From Salinicola sp. (GTDB lineage: Bacteria; Pseudomonadota; Gammaproteobacteria; Pseudomonadales; Halomonadaceae): DNA of 47,751 nucleotides. How positions within the stretch are numbered: position 1 is the first letter of the stretch; every line of letters starts with the position of its first letter. The stretch is from positions 1 to 47,751 of the forward strand of contig NZNW01000049.1 in assembly GCA_002695065.1 (NCBI GenBank), read 5' to 3'. Made by a program: the position numbers and the translations under genes. A model generated the notes under the pieces. That model had not been told where the DNA came from. It saw only the letters and a program-made list of their open reading frames with translations, and searched no databases. Shown piece by piece: positions 8,968-17,472 of this stretch.

Positions 8968-9891
8968 ATGACGCCCATTCGTTCGCTGCGCCATACCGGC
9001 ATTCTTCTCCTGGGAATGGCGGCCACGTCCTTGGCAGTGGCTCAGGATTCAAGCACCAGCAGCGACCCGGTCCAGCAAGCGAACGACCAGGCGGAAGTGC
9101 GCCGTAACCTCGAGGCGGAAACTGCCGAGAATCCGCTGGCGATCACCACCTATCGACGCAACTACATCCTGCCATGGACTTACAACAGCAACCCGGACGA
9201 GTCGGATTTCCGGGAGATCACCTCGGAGGGCAATGTCGACAAGTCGGAGATCAAATTCCAGTTGAGCTTCAAGGTGAAGCTGCTCGACGACATGTTCGGC
9301 GACAACGGCGACCTCTATTTCGCCTACACCCAGCGCAGTTGGTGGCAGGCCTACAATTCCGAGGCTTCCGCCCCCTTTCGCGAGACCAACTACGAGCCCG
9401 AGGGCTTCGTCAGCTTCGATAACCGCTGGACGGTGCTGGGATGGACCAACACCATCAATCGCGTCGGCTTCGCGCACCAGTCCAACGGACGCTCGGATCC
9501 GTTGTCCCGAAGCTGGAACCGAATCTACGGCGAATCGATATTCCAGCGCGGCGACTGGGCCTTCAGTGTCGCCCCACACTGGCGTATCCCGGAAAACGAC
9601 AAGGACGACGACAATCCGGACCTGGAGAACTACATCGGCTACGGCGACCTGACCCTGGTGCGCGCCTTCGGAGACCAGGAGGTCTCGTTGATGGTTCGTG
9701 GCAACCCGGGCAAGGCGCACTATGGTGGCCAACTCGACTACTCCTTCCCGCTGTTCGGCAAGGTGCGCGGCTATCTGCAGTACTACAAGGGCTACGGGGA
9801 GAGCCTGATCGACTACAACCACGACGTGCAGCGTTTCGGCCTCGGCTTCAGCATCAACACCTTTTTGGCCGGGATCCCCGGTACGCGTTGA
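8968..9891 (+). CDS. pldA: Outer-membrane phospholipase A (OMPLA)
   Basis: A 307-residue outer-membrane beta-barrel enzyme that hydrolyses acyl chains of phospholipids mislocalised to the outer leaflet and needs calcium and dimerisation. The signal peptide ends SLAVAQ near residue 26. The catalytic signature is HQSNGRSDPLSRSWNR, with H170 and S172 as the active pair and a downstream Asn in SRSWNR as the third member. Alternating strands rich in Tyr/Trp follow (for example YLQYYKGYGESLIDYN) and the protein closes with a barrel-type end. Length fits the family (about 290 in E. coli plus a longer N-terminal linker). AGGA lies upstream of the ATG. It is divergent from mscK across a 237-bp intergenic region. 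Confidence 0.93.
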   Translation: MTPIRSLRHTGILLLGMAATSLAVAQDSSTSSDPVQQANDQAEVRRNLEAETAENPLAITTYRRNYILPWTYNSNPDESDFREITSEGNVDKSEIKFQLSFKVKLLDDMFGDNGDLYFAYTQRSWWQAYNSEASAPFRETNYEPEGFVSFDNRWTVLGWTNTINRVGFAHQSNGRSDPLSRSWNRIYGESIFQRGDWAFSVAPHWRIPENDKDDDNPDLENYIGYGDLTLVRAFGDQEVSLMVRGNPGKAHYGGQLDYSFPLFGKVRGYLQYYKGYGESLIDYNHDVQRFGLGFSINTFLAGIPGTR

Positions 9892-9966
9892 TGCCGACAG
9901 CTAGCCTGTCTATGCTGAAGCCTGTCTGTTCCAACCATGCCACTCGACTGTCAAAGGATGACGACC

Positions 9967-10308
9967 ATGACCATGCAATCCATCGGCGGCAACGGTCCCG
10001 AGCGTGAACGCGAAGCCTCTACCGAGCAGCTCAAGGAAGACCTGCGCAACCTGTCCCACACCGTCGAGGAGCTGATCCACGCGACAGCGGACGACTCCCG
10101 CAGCAATATCTCCGAAATGCGCGAACGCGCTCAGCAACGCCTGCATGCCACCCGGGAGCGTCTGGAAGCTCGTGGAGAAGCCCTCTACTCCAGCGCCAAG
10201 GAGCAGGTCGATGCCACCGATCGCTACGTGCATGAAAACCCCTGGACCAGCATCGGCATCGGCGCCGCGGCGGGCGTGGTTCTGGGACTGCTGCTGGGAC
10301 GTCGCTGA
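9967..10308 (+). CDS. ElaB/YqjD/DUF883-family tail-anchored membrane protein
   Basis: A 113-residue protein with a highly charged helical N-terminal region (about 1-85) and a single C-terminal transmembrane helix ending LLLGRR. The C-terminal block YVHENPWTSIGIGAAAGVVLG is the family signature. E. coli relatives sit in the inner membrane and bind ribosomes in stationary phase. The start at 9967 is preferred over ATGs at 9937 and 9958 because AAAGGA is 8 bp upstream. The stop overlaps the next start by one base, giving a yqjD-yqjE-yqjK-like operon. Two paralogues of this protein occur at 16.7-17.4 kb. Confidence 0.88.
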   Translation: MTMQSIGGNGPEREREASTEQLKEDLRNLSHTVEELIHATADDSRSNISEMRERAQQRLHATRERLEARGEALYSSAKEQVDATDRYVHENPWTSIGIGAAAGVVLGLLLGRR

Positions 10309-10688
10309 TGGCGGGGCCGGCTGAAAACGTGATTTCCGCCGGGCGACGGCTGATCGCCAATCTCATCGCCACCGGCCAGACGCGACTGCGTCTCGCCGTG
10401 GTCGAGTGGGAGGCGGAGCGAGACCGAATGCTGACGCTGCTGCTGTTGGCGGGTGCAGGCCTGATCGTGCTGTCGTTCGCGATCGGAATGCTGCTCCTGC
10501 TGATCGTGGTGGTCTACTGGGAAGAGCACCGCCTGCAGGCGATCGGGATCTGCTCGGCGGCGCTTTTCATCCTGGCGGGGGTCTTGATCTTCTCCGCCAA
10601 GCGAGTCGCCAAGCAGCGCAAGTTGATGGCCGCGACCCTGCATCACCTGGATCGCGATCGCCAGGCACTGGGGCACTCCCATGACTGA
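10308..10688 (+). CDS. yqjE: YqjE-like phage-holin superfamily III membrane protein
   Basis: A 126-residue inner-membrane protein with two hydrophobic helices (about 43-70 and 76-98) between charged ends, as in the YqjE/DUF1469 family. The N-terminal part includes the amphipathic segment TRLRLAVVEWEAERDRM typical of the family. The start overlaps the preceding stop (TGATG) and the 3' end overlaps the next gene by 8 bp, so translation is coupled across the three genes. The precise function of the family is not established; holin-like naming reflects fold similarity only. Confidence 0.85.
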   Translation: MAGPAENVISAGRRLIANLIATGQTRLRLAVVEWEAERDRMLTLLLLAGAGLIVLSFAIGMLLLLIVVVYWEEHRLQAIGICSAALFILAGVLIFSAKRVAKQRKLMAATLHHLDRDRQALGHSHD

Positions 10689-10980
10689 ACGTTCCCGCCA
10701 ACGGCAACTGGACGAGCTCGAGGACGAGATACTCCAGCAACGCCTGGACATGACCGCCGCCATGCGCGAATGGCGTGACGCCACGGCACCGATCGACAAT
10801 GCCTGGAACAAGATGATGAGCTGGCGCGTTCCGCTGATGGCGGCCGGGGGATTGTTGGCGATGCGCAGCGCGCGCAAGCCACGCTCCACCGGCCGCCTGT
10901 TCAGGCGGGCACTGACCGGATTCATGATGTACAACCGCGGTCGGGCGCTTTACCGGGCGACCCGCGGGAAAAACCGCTAG
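10681..10980 (+). CDS. yqjK: YqjK-like small protein
   Basis: A 99-residue basic protein, third gene of the yqjD-yqjE-yqjK-like operon. It begins with a charged coiled-coil-like stretch (RQRQLDELEDEILQQRLDM), followed by a weakly hydrophobic segment around VPLMAAGGLLAM and a strongly basic tail. This matches the layout of YqjK family proteins, whose role is unknown. The start at 10681 overlaps yqjE by 8 bp. A perfect hairpin lies just after the stop. Confidence 0.75.
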   Translation: MTERSRQRQLDELEDEILQQRLDMTAAMREWRDATAPIDNAWNKMMSWRVPLMAAGGLLAMRSARKPRSTGRLFRRALTGFMMYNRGRALYRATRGKNR

Positions 10981-11015
10981 CCGCGGGCGCAAGCCGCCTT
11001 TGCCACCCTGGCGTC

Positions 11016-11039
11016 GCGGCCACTGGAGACAGTGGCCGC
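11016..11039. terminator. Perfect hairpin between convergent genes
   Basis: A 10-bp perfect stem, GCGGCCACTG (11016-11025) and CAGTGGCCGC (11030-11039), closes a GAGA (GNRA-type) tetraloop between yqjK and the convergent flavoprotein gene. There is no T-run, so it may act as a transcript end or 3' stabiliser for both strands. Confidence 0.55.
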
Positions 11040-11052
11040 CTCTGGTTCGGCG

Positions 11053-12234
11053 TCAGAGCGCCTGACCACACGCCACGCCGGATGACCAGGCCCACTGGAA
11101 ATTGAAGCCACCCAGCTGCCCGGTGACGTCCAGCACTTCACCGATGAAGTAGAGCTGGGGGATTGCGTTGACGGCAAACGTCTTCGACGACACCGCTGCG
11201 GTGTCGACCCCGCCCATGGTCACCTCCGCGGTACGCCACCCTTCCGTCCCCGCCGGCTTGAACTGCCACGCTTTGAGCCCGCTCGCCACGGCGTCGATAT
11301 CGGCGTTGGACAGTTCGGCCAGCGGCCGGTCCTGCCATGCCTGCCACTCGATCAGCGCCTGGGAGAGACGCTTGGGTAGCGCCTCCCCCAGCCAGCTGCC
11401 CAGCCGCCGCCGCGGTGCGCGTCGGCGAAGGTCGGCCAGGGTCTCCGCGACCGGGATCAGGGGCAGCCAGTCGATCGCCACCGTCATGCCCGGCTGCCAG
11501 TGGCTCGAGGCCTGGAGCATCGCCGGCCCGGACAGACCGCGATGGGTGAACAGCAACGGTTCACGGTAGGTGCCGTCGCCGCAGCTGACCGCCACGGGAC
11601 AGGACAGGCCCGAGAGCGAGGCCAGCGACTCTTTCCATCGCGAGGTCACCGTGAAGGGCACCAGTGCCGCCCGGGTCTCGGTCACGGCCAGCCCGAACTG
11701 GCGCGCCAGATCGTAGCCGAAACCGCTGGCGCCGAGGGTCGGGACGGACAGGCCCCCAGTGGCGACCACCACCGCCCCGGCCTCGGTCTTGCGGCCATCT
11801 ATCTCCAGCCGCATCCCCTCACCCAGGCGCTCGACGCTGCCCACCGTCGTGGAGAGGGAGACTTCCACGCCCGCCCATTCGCACTCGGTCAGCAGCATGG
11901 AGACGATCTCCTTTGCCGACTGCGCACAGAACAACTGGCCGGGCGCCTTCTCGACGTACTCGATACCGTGCCGCTCGACCAGCTCGACGAAATGGTGCGG
12001 CGTGTAGCGTTTCAACGCCGAGATCGAGAAGTGCGGGTTGCCCGAGAAGAAATGCGCCGGCGTGGTGGCGAGATTGGTGAAATTGCAGCGCCCACCGCCG
12101 GACATCAGAATTTTCTTTCCCGCCTTGCCGGCATGATCGACGACCCGTACGCGAAGGCCGCGGTAACCCGCCGTCAGCGCGCACATCAAGCCCGCCGCGC
12201 CTGCGCCGATGACGACGACATCGTAGGTTTTCAT
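11053..12234 (-). CDS. BaiN/RdsA (YhiN/HI0933)-family FAD-dependent oxidoreductase
   Basis: A 393-residue flavoprotein. The N-terminal Rossmann motif VIGAGAAGLMCALTAG binds FAD. The family-specific SGGGRCNFTN follows at about 48-57, and the C-terminal FAD-binding end carries YFIGEVLDVTGQLGGFNFQWAWSSG. Members are often annotated as aminoacetone oxidases or NAD(P)/FAD oxidoreductases, and their physiological substrate is generally unknown. The start at 12234 places the FAD motif at the very N-terminus. GTG at 12240 has a better-spaced GAGG and is possible; an in-frame ATG at 12306 would add an implausible basic tail. Single-gene transcript. Confidence 0.88.
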   Translation of the reverse strand: MKTYDVVVIGAGAAGLMCALTAGYRGLRVRVVDHAGKAGKKILMSGGGRCNFTNLATTPAHFFSGNPHFSISALKRYTPHHFVELVERHGIEYVEKAPGQLFCAQSAKEIVSMLLTECEWAGVEVSLSTTVGSVERLGEGMRLEIDGRKTEAGAVVVATGGLSVPTLGASGFGYDLARQFGLAVTETRAALVPFTVTSRWKESLASLSGLSCPVAVSCGDGTYREPLLFTHRGLSGPAMLQASSHWQPGMTVAIDWLPLIPVAETLADLRRRAPRRRLGSWLGEALPKRLSQALIEWQAWQDRPLAELSNADIDAVASGLKAWQFKPAGTEGWRTAEVTMGGVDTAAVSSKTFAVNAIPQLYFIGEVLDVTGQLGGFNFQWAWSSGVACGQAL

Positions 12235-12381
12235 CTCCACACCGCACTTGCCTCGCTGAATGGGCAGGCATTCTAACAGAGGCGTTTTTCGAGATGCCCT
12301 TTTCATTCGCCGGTCGTTCAGGTACTAACGAGTGGCGCGCACTCGCCCGCCCAATGCAACGCTGACAAGAATCCGCTAATC

Positions 12382-13536
12382 ATGACAACGAAATCGGCAG
12401 ATCGTGAGCGCTTTACGCTCGGACGCGAAAACCGCTTACCGCCCCTGCTGGCGCTGCTCCTCTGCGTGCTAGCGACGTGGTTGCCGGGCCCGACCACCGC
12501 AAGCGCCCAGGAGACGCCGCCAGTCGCCGTGATCGGTGCCACGGTAGTGGCGTCGACCTGGCAGGATCCGGTGGAGGCGCTGGGAACCTTGAGAGCCGAC
12601 GAGAGCGTCACCCTCTCGTCCACGCTCACCGGCACCATCAGCGCGCTCAACTTCGAGGACGGTGACGAAGTGGCGGCCAGTCAGTGGCTGGTGCAGCTGG
12701 ACGACGCCCAGGCACAGGCCGAACTCCGCGCCGCCCAGGCGCTGCTCGGCCAACGCCGGAGTGCACTCGGCCGGGCACAGCAGCTTCAGGATCGCAACCT
12801 GGGTGTGCGCGCCACGCTCGAGGACAACGCGGCACTGGTCAAGCAGAGCGAAGCCGAAATCGATGCCATCCGCGCACGACTCGCCGACCATCGCTTGCAG
12901 GCGCCCTTCGCGGGCACGGTGGGGTTGCGCGAGATCAGCGTGGGCGCCCTGGTCACACCCGGCACCGAGCTGGTCACGCTCGACAAGCTGGACACCATGA
13001 AACTCGATTTCACCGTCCCGGCGACGCTGCTGTCGGTGCTCCACCCCGGCCTGACGCTCAGCGCCACGACCCCGAGCTACCCGGACCAGGTCTTCCGCGC
13101 CGAGGTCGCCACCCTCGGGACGCGCATCGACCCCATCTCACGCAGCCTGGTGGTCCGCGCCAACCTGCCCAACCCCGACGGCCAATTGCTTCCGGGCATG
13201 CTGATGGAAGTGCGGTTGAACCAGCCCGCTCGAGAGGCGTTGACGATCCCGGAAAGCGCGCTGGTCCCGGACGGCGAACGCCAGACGGTCTGGCTGATCG
13301 AGCCGGGCCAGCCGACCCGTGTGACGCGCCGGGAAGTCACCACCGGCGAGCGCCGGCAGGGAGATGTCGAGATCGTCGAGGGTCTCGATGAAGGGCAGCG
13401 AATCGTGACCCACGGCACGCTCAAGGTACGCGAGGGGGACCCGGTCGAGCTGATCGCGGAAAATGTCGGTGAGGGCGACATCAAGGATGTGCTGGAGCGT
13501 CAGCGCCGCGCCATCGAATCCCGGGCGAACGACTGA
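12382..13536 (+). CDS. RND efflux system periplasmic adaptor (membrane fusion protein)
   Basis: A 384-residue HlyD/AcrA-type adaptor linking an inner-membrane RND pump to an outer-membrane channel. A signal or anchor segment (LLALLLCVLATWLPG) ends at TTASAQ near residue 43. A lipoyl half follows, with SSTLTGTISALNFEDGDEV, then a coiled-coil hairpin (about 115-165), the second lipoyl half with LQAPFAGTVGLREISVG, a beta-barrel domain, and a membrane-proximal domain ending VREGDPVEL. About 30 charged residues extend past that end. There is no lipobox Cys, unlike AcrA. The stop overlaps the permease start (TGATG). No outer-membrane factor or local repressor gene is adjacent. Confidence 0.92.
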   Translation: MTTKSADRERFTLGRENRLPPLLALLLCVLATWLPGPTTASAQETPPVAVIGATVVASTWQDPVEALGTLRADESVTLSSTLTGTISALNFEDGDEVAASQWLVQLDDAQAQAELRAAQALLGQRRSALGRAQQLQDRNLGVRATLEDNAALVKQSEAEIDAIRARLADHRLQAPFAGTVGLREISVGALVTPGTELVTLDKLDTMKLDFTVPATLLSVLHPGLTLSATTPSYPDQVFRAEVATLGTRIDPISRSLVVRANLPNPDGQLLPGMLMEVRLNQPAREALTIPESALVPDGERQTVWLIEPGQPTRVTRREVTTGERRQGDVEIVEGLDEGQRIVTHGTLKVREGDPVELIAENVGEGDIKDVLERQRRAIESRAND

Positions 13537-16500
13537 TGCGGATTTCCGATCTATCGATTCGCCGCCCGGTTTTCGCGACGGTCGTCTCGCTGTTGCTGAT
13601 CGCCTTCGGCCTGCTGGCCATGGAGCGCCTGCCGCTGCAGGAATATCCGGCGATCGATCCGCCGATCGTCAGCATCGAGACCAACTATCCCGGCGCCTCC
13701 GCCAGCGTGGTCGAGACCCGGATCACCCAACTGCTGGAGGACCGCATCGCCGGTATCGAGGGTATCGTCTCGATCGAATCCAGCAGCGCCGACGGCGAAT
13801 CGGAGATCGACGTCGAGTTCTCGCTGGACCGCGACATCGACGGGGCCGCCAACGATATTCGCGACCGCATCTCGTCGGTGGCCGACAACCTGCCCGACCA
13901 GGCCGAACCACCCGAGATCGAGAAGAGCGACAGCAGCGACGACGTCATCATCTGGCTGTCGCTCTCCGGCGAGGGCTATACCATCCCGGAGCTCACCGAC
14001 TACGCCAACCGCTATCTCGTCGACCGCTTCTCGACCCAGAACGGCGTCGCCCGGGTCCGCCTGAGCGGCGGCAAGGAGTACGCGATGCGGGTCTGGCTCG
14101 ACCGCAATGCCCTGGCCGCACGCCAGTTGACCGTCGACGACATCGCCGACGCGCTCGAGGATGAAAACGTCGAACTGCCGGCCGGCTTCCTCGAATCCCG
14201 CGACCGCCAGTTCACGCTGCGCATCCCGCGCAGTTTCACCACCGCCACCGACTTCCAGAATCTGGTGATCGCGCGGGGGGACGACGGCTATCTGGTGCGG
14301 CTGGCGGACGTCGCCCGCGTGGAGGTCGGCTCCGTCGAGGAGCGCTCGCTCTACCGCGGCAACGAAGTGCCCATGGTCGGCCTGGGCATGATCAAGCAGT
14401 CCACCGCCAGCGTGCTGGAGGTCGCCAATGGCGCCAAGGCGGAAATGGCCCGGCTGCAGCCGACGCTGCCGGACGCCATGCAGCTGTCGCTCAACTTCGA
14501 TTCGTCGGTGTTCGTGTCAGGTGCCCTCCACGAGGTCGTCTCCACCTTGTTCATCGCCATGGGGCTGGTCGTGGTGGTGATCTTCCTCTTTCTCGGCAAC
14601 GTGCGCACCACCCTGGTGCCGGCGGTGACGGTGCCGATATCGCTGATCGGCACCTTCATCTTTCTGGCCCTGTTCGGTTTCACGCTGAACCTGCTGACGC
14701 TGCTGGCGCTGGTCCTGGCGATCGGCCTGGTCGTCGACGATGCCATCGTGGTCATCGAGAACGTCCATCGGCGCATGGTGGTCCATCGCGAGACGCCCCT
14801 GGTGGCGGCCTATCGCGGTACGCGCCAGATCGGCTTTGCGGTGATAGCCACCACCCTGGTGCTGATCACGGTATTCATTCCGTTGAGCCTGCTGCGGGGG
14901 GATATCGGACGCCTGTTCTCGGAGTTCGCCTTGACGCTCGCTGCCGCCGTCGGGCTTTCCTGCCTGGTCGCACTGTCGCTGGCACCGATGCTGTGCTCGA
15001 AGCTGCTCAACCCGCGGATGCACGAAAGCCGCATCAGCCGAGGGGTGCAATGGCTGCTGGACCGTTCGCAGACGACCTACCGGCGCTGGCTGTGCCGGGC
15101 GCTGCGTTTCCGCTGGCTCGTTGTCGGGCTGTTTGCCCTCGTCCTGGCCCTCACCGCCTGGCTGTTCCAGCAGTTGCCCAACGAGTACACGCCCCGGGAA
15201 GATCGCGGCGCCTTCTTCGTGCTGATCGAAGGGCCACCCGGCGCGACCTTCCATTACATGCAGGATTACTATGACGAGATAGAGACCCGCCTGATGTCCC
15301 TGGTCGACGCCGGCGACATCAACCAGGTCTCGATCCGTGGTCCGCGCGGCTTCGGCAATGTCGAGAACTTCAACGACGGCATGGCCATCGTCACCCTCAA
15401 CGACTGGGGCGACCGGCGTTCGGCGTGGGAGATCATGGCCGATGTCAGGCAGCGACTCGGGGACCTGCCCGGCGTGACCGCCACGCCGGTCATGCGCCAG
15501 GGCTTCGGCGGCAGAGTCGAGAAGCCGGTCCAGTTCGTGATCGGCGGCAGCACCTACGATCAACTGGTCGACTGGCGCGACCGCCTGCTCGAGCGTATCC
15601 GTAAGGACGGTAATGGCGGACTCGAGGCGGTGGACAGCGACTACAAGGAGACCCAGCCACAGCTTCGCATCCGGATCGATTACAACCGCGCAGCCGCCCT
15701 GGGCGTGACCGTCAGCACCATCGGCAACACCCTCGAGACGCTATTCGGCGGACGCAACGTCACGACCTACGTCGACAACGGCGAGGAGTACGACGTCATT
15801 CTCGAGGGAGAGCGCGAACGCCAGCGCGCCCCGAGCACCCTGGACAACGTGCAGGTACGCTCGGCGGTCAGCGGCGAGCTGATTCCGCTGGCGAGTCTGG
15901 TGTCCGTCTCCGAGTTCGCGGGCGCCAGCGAGCTCAACCGGTTCAACCGGATGCGGGCCATCACGCTGGAGGCCAACCTTCAGAACGGTACCGCCATGGG
16001 CGACGCGCTGGCCTACCTGCAGCGAATCGCCGACGAGGAGTTGCCCAGCGAGGCGGTCATCGACTACAAGGGCCCTTCGCGGGATTATCAGGAGGCCAGT
16101 GGCGCCACCACCTTCCTGCTCGCGCTGGGCATCGTCGTGGTGTTCCTGGTTCTGGCGGCCCAGTTCGAGAGCTTCATCCATCCGCTGGTCATCATGTTCA
16201 CGGTGCCACTGGCGATCAGTGGCGCCCTGCTCGGCCTGTGGGCCAGCGGCCAGTCCCTCAACATCTATAGCCAGGTCGGGCTGGTGGTCCTGGTGGGTCT
16301 GGCGGCCAAGAACGGCATCCTGATCGTCGAATTCGCCAATCAGCTGCGCGACGAGGGAGCGGCGTTCTCGGATGCGCTGGTCGAAGCGGCCGTGACCCGA
16401 CTGCGGCCGATACTGATGACGACCGTCACCACCATGGCTGGCGCCATACCGCTGATCCTGGCCTTCGGTCCCGGCGCCGAATCGCGCATCGTCATCGGTA

Positions 16501-16661
16501 CCGTGATCTTCTGCGGCGTCGCCGTCGCCACCCTGTTGACACTGTTCATCGTTCCGGTCGCCTATGACATGCTTGCGCGGCATACCGGCTCACCCGGCGA
16601 TGTCGGCCAGCGTCTGGAGCGAGAGCTGAATCTCGATGCGCCGACGCGAGAAAGGCCCTAG
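13536..16661 (+). CDS. RND multidrug efflux permease, AcrB/MexD class (HAE1-like)
   Basis: A 1041-residue inner-membrane pump with the duplicated RND layout: TM1 (VFATVVSLLLIAFGLLAM), a large periplasmic porter loop, TM2-6, a second loop, TM8-12. The proton-relay residues are present: D401 and D402 in GLVVDDAIVVIENV (TM4) and K925 in GLAAKNGILIVEF (TM10). The start of the mature protein, ISDLSIRRPVFATVVS, is typical of the family. It is translationally coupled to the adaptor gene. Substrates are not predictable from sequence, and the outer-membrane partner must be encoded elsewhere. Confidence 0.94.
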   Translation: MRISDLSIRRPVFATVVSLLLIAFGLLAMERLPLQEYPAIDPPIVSIETNYPGASASVVETRITQLLEDRIAGIEGIVSIESSSADGESEIDVEFSLDRDIDGAANDIRDRISSVADNLPDQAEPPEIEKSDSSDDVIIWLSLSGEGYTIPELTDYANRYLVDRFSTQNGVARVRLSGGKEYAMRVWLDRNALAARQLTVDDIADALEDENVELPAGFLESRDRQFTLRIPRSFTTATDFQNLVIARGDDGYLVRLADVARVEVGSVEERSLYRGNEVPMVGLGMIKQSTASVLEVANGAKAEMARLQPTLPDAMQLSLNFDSSVFVSGALHEVVSTLFIAMGLVVVVIFLFLGNVRTTLVPAVTVPISLIGTFIFLALFGFTLNLLTLLALVLAIGLVVDDAIVVIENVHRRMVVHRETPLVAAYRGTRQIGFAVIATTLVLITVFIPLSLLRGDIGRLFSEFALTLAAAVGLSCLVALSLAPMLCSKLLNPRMHESRISRGVQWLLDRSQTTYRRWLCRALRFRWLVVGLFALVLALTAWLFQQLPNEYTPREDRGAFFVLIEGPPGATFHYMQDYYDEIETRLMSLVDAGDINQVSIRGPRGFGNVENFNDGMAIVTLNDWGDRRSAWEIMADVRQRLGDLPGVTATPVMRQGFGGRVEKPVQFVIGGSTYDQLVDWRDRLLERIRKDGNGGLEAVDSDYKETQPQLRIRIDYNRAAALGVTVSTIGNTLETLFGGRNVTTYVDNGEEYDVILEGERERQRAPSTLDNVQVRSAVSGELIPLASLVSVSEFAGASELNRFNRMRAITLEANLQNGTAMGDALAYLQRIADEELPSEAVIDYKGPSRDYQEASGATTFLLALGIVVVFLVLAAQFESFIHPLVIMFTVPLAISGALLGLWASGQSLNIYSQVGLVVLVGLAAKNGILIVEFANQLRDEGAAFSDALVEAAVTRLRPILMTTVTTMAGAIPLILAFGPGAESRIVIGTVIFCGVAVATLLTLFIVPVAYDMLARHTGSPGDVGQRLERELNLDAPTRERP

Positions 16662-16722
16662 CGAGTCATGGAATTGCAACTACACTTCTCTAGGGCCTGT
16701 CCACCGCACCGGAGGGATGACC

Positions 16723-17073
16723 ATGAGCCTGTTCCATCGTGACGACAAGGAAGACGAGACCAACCGTATCGATGAGGATATGGCGGCGGCTGCCGAGCGT
16801 GCGCCCCGGCTGGGGGATGATCCGATCCGGGAGGAACCTGCACTGACGTCGCAGGACGACCCTCTCGAGGAGAGCATCGACGAGCCGCCTCCCCACGCCA
16901 CCGCCTATCTTCCGCAGGACAGCTGGGCGAACCGCTCACGCCAGCGCCTGGACGAACAGATCAGCGACACCTGCGAAAGCTGCGACGAATTCGTGCAGCG
17001 CAAACCCTGGCAGAGCGTCGGTATCGCCGCGCTGGGCGGCGCCTTGCTGACGCTGATGCTGAGCCGGCGTTGA
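16723..17073 (+). CDS. ElaB/DUF883-like protein with an acidic, divergent N-terminus
   Basis: A 116-residue protein whose C-terminus (FVQRKPWQSVGIAALGGALL, ending LMLSRR) matches the tail anchor of the ElaB/YqjD family, while the first 80 residues are acidic and unlike the neighbouring paralogues. It contains a short Cys pair (DTCESCDE) just before the anchor. The start at 16723 is chosen because GGAGGG ends 6 bp upstream; an ATG at 16717 has no room for this site. It lies 61 bp after the RND permease and may share its transcript. Confidence 0.75.
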   Translation: MSLFHRDDKEDETNRIDEDMAAAAERAPRLGDDPIREEPALTSQDDPLEESIDEPPPHATAYLPQDSWANRSRQRLDEQISDTCESCDEFVQRKPWQSVGIAALGGALLTLMLSRR

Positions 17074-17145
17074 CGGCTCGAGCCAACAGAACGAATCTAT
17101 TGCCCTGACCCACCATCATCATCGACCAATGATTAAGGATGATCC

Positions 17146-17382
17146 ATGAGCCGCAACTATCGGGAAGAGAGCCGGAACTACTATCGAGATGCCAAGCGTC
17201 GAGGTCGCAAGGGTCTGGAGCGCGCGCGGCATCGGGCGGACGATGTCAGCCACGAACTGGCTGAGCACGCGGAAGAGGCCTGGCGCGAAACCGATGACTA
17301 CGTTCACCGCAATGCCTGGAGCAGCATCGGCGTCGCCGCGCTGGCCGGATTCGCCATCGGATTCTTCGTCGGGCGCCGCTGA
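17146..17382 (+). CDS. ElaB/YqjD/DUF883-family tail-anchored membrane protein
   Basis: A short (78-residue) member of the same family. It has a basic, Arg/Tyr-rich N-terminus (YREESRNYYRDAKRRGRK), a helical middle, and the signature YVHRNAWSSIGVAALAGFAIG before the final FFVGRR. An AAGGA site precedes the ATG. Its membrane anchor aligns closely with those of the genes at 9967 and 16723, pointing to local duplication. The basic N-terminus contrasts with the acidic one of the adjacent paralogue. A strong hairpin terminator follows. Confidence 0.82.
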   Translation: MSRNYREESRNYYRDAKRRGRKGLERARHRADDVSHELAEHAEEAWRETDDYVHRNAWSSIGVAALAGFAIGFFVGRR

Positions 17383-17416
17383 ACGACGCCTCGTCACCCG
17401 GCGATAGCTCGATCAG

Positions 17417-17446
17417 GACGGCCCCGTGATACCTCACGGGGCCGTC
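17417..17446. terminator. Strong hairpin terminator between convergent genes
   Basis: A 13-bp perfect stem, GACGGCCCCGTGA (17417-17429) and TCACGGGGCCGTC (17434-17446), with a TACC loop, is followed on the plus strand by a T-rich stretch (TTCTCGTT). It ends the ElaB-like transcript and may also serve ygfX from the other side. Confidence 0.75.
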
Positions 17447-17472
17447 TTCTCGTTCGGGCCGCGGAATCACGG

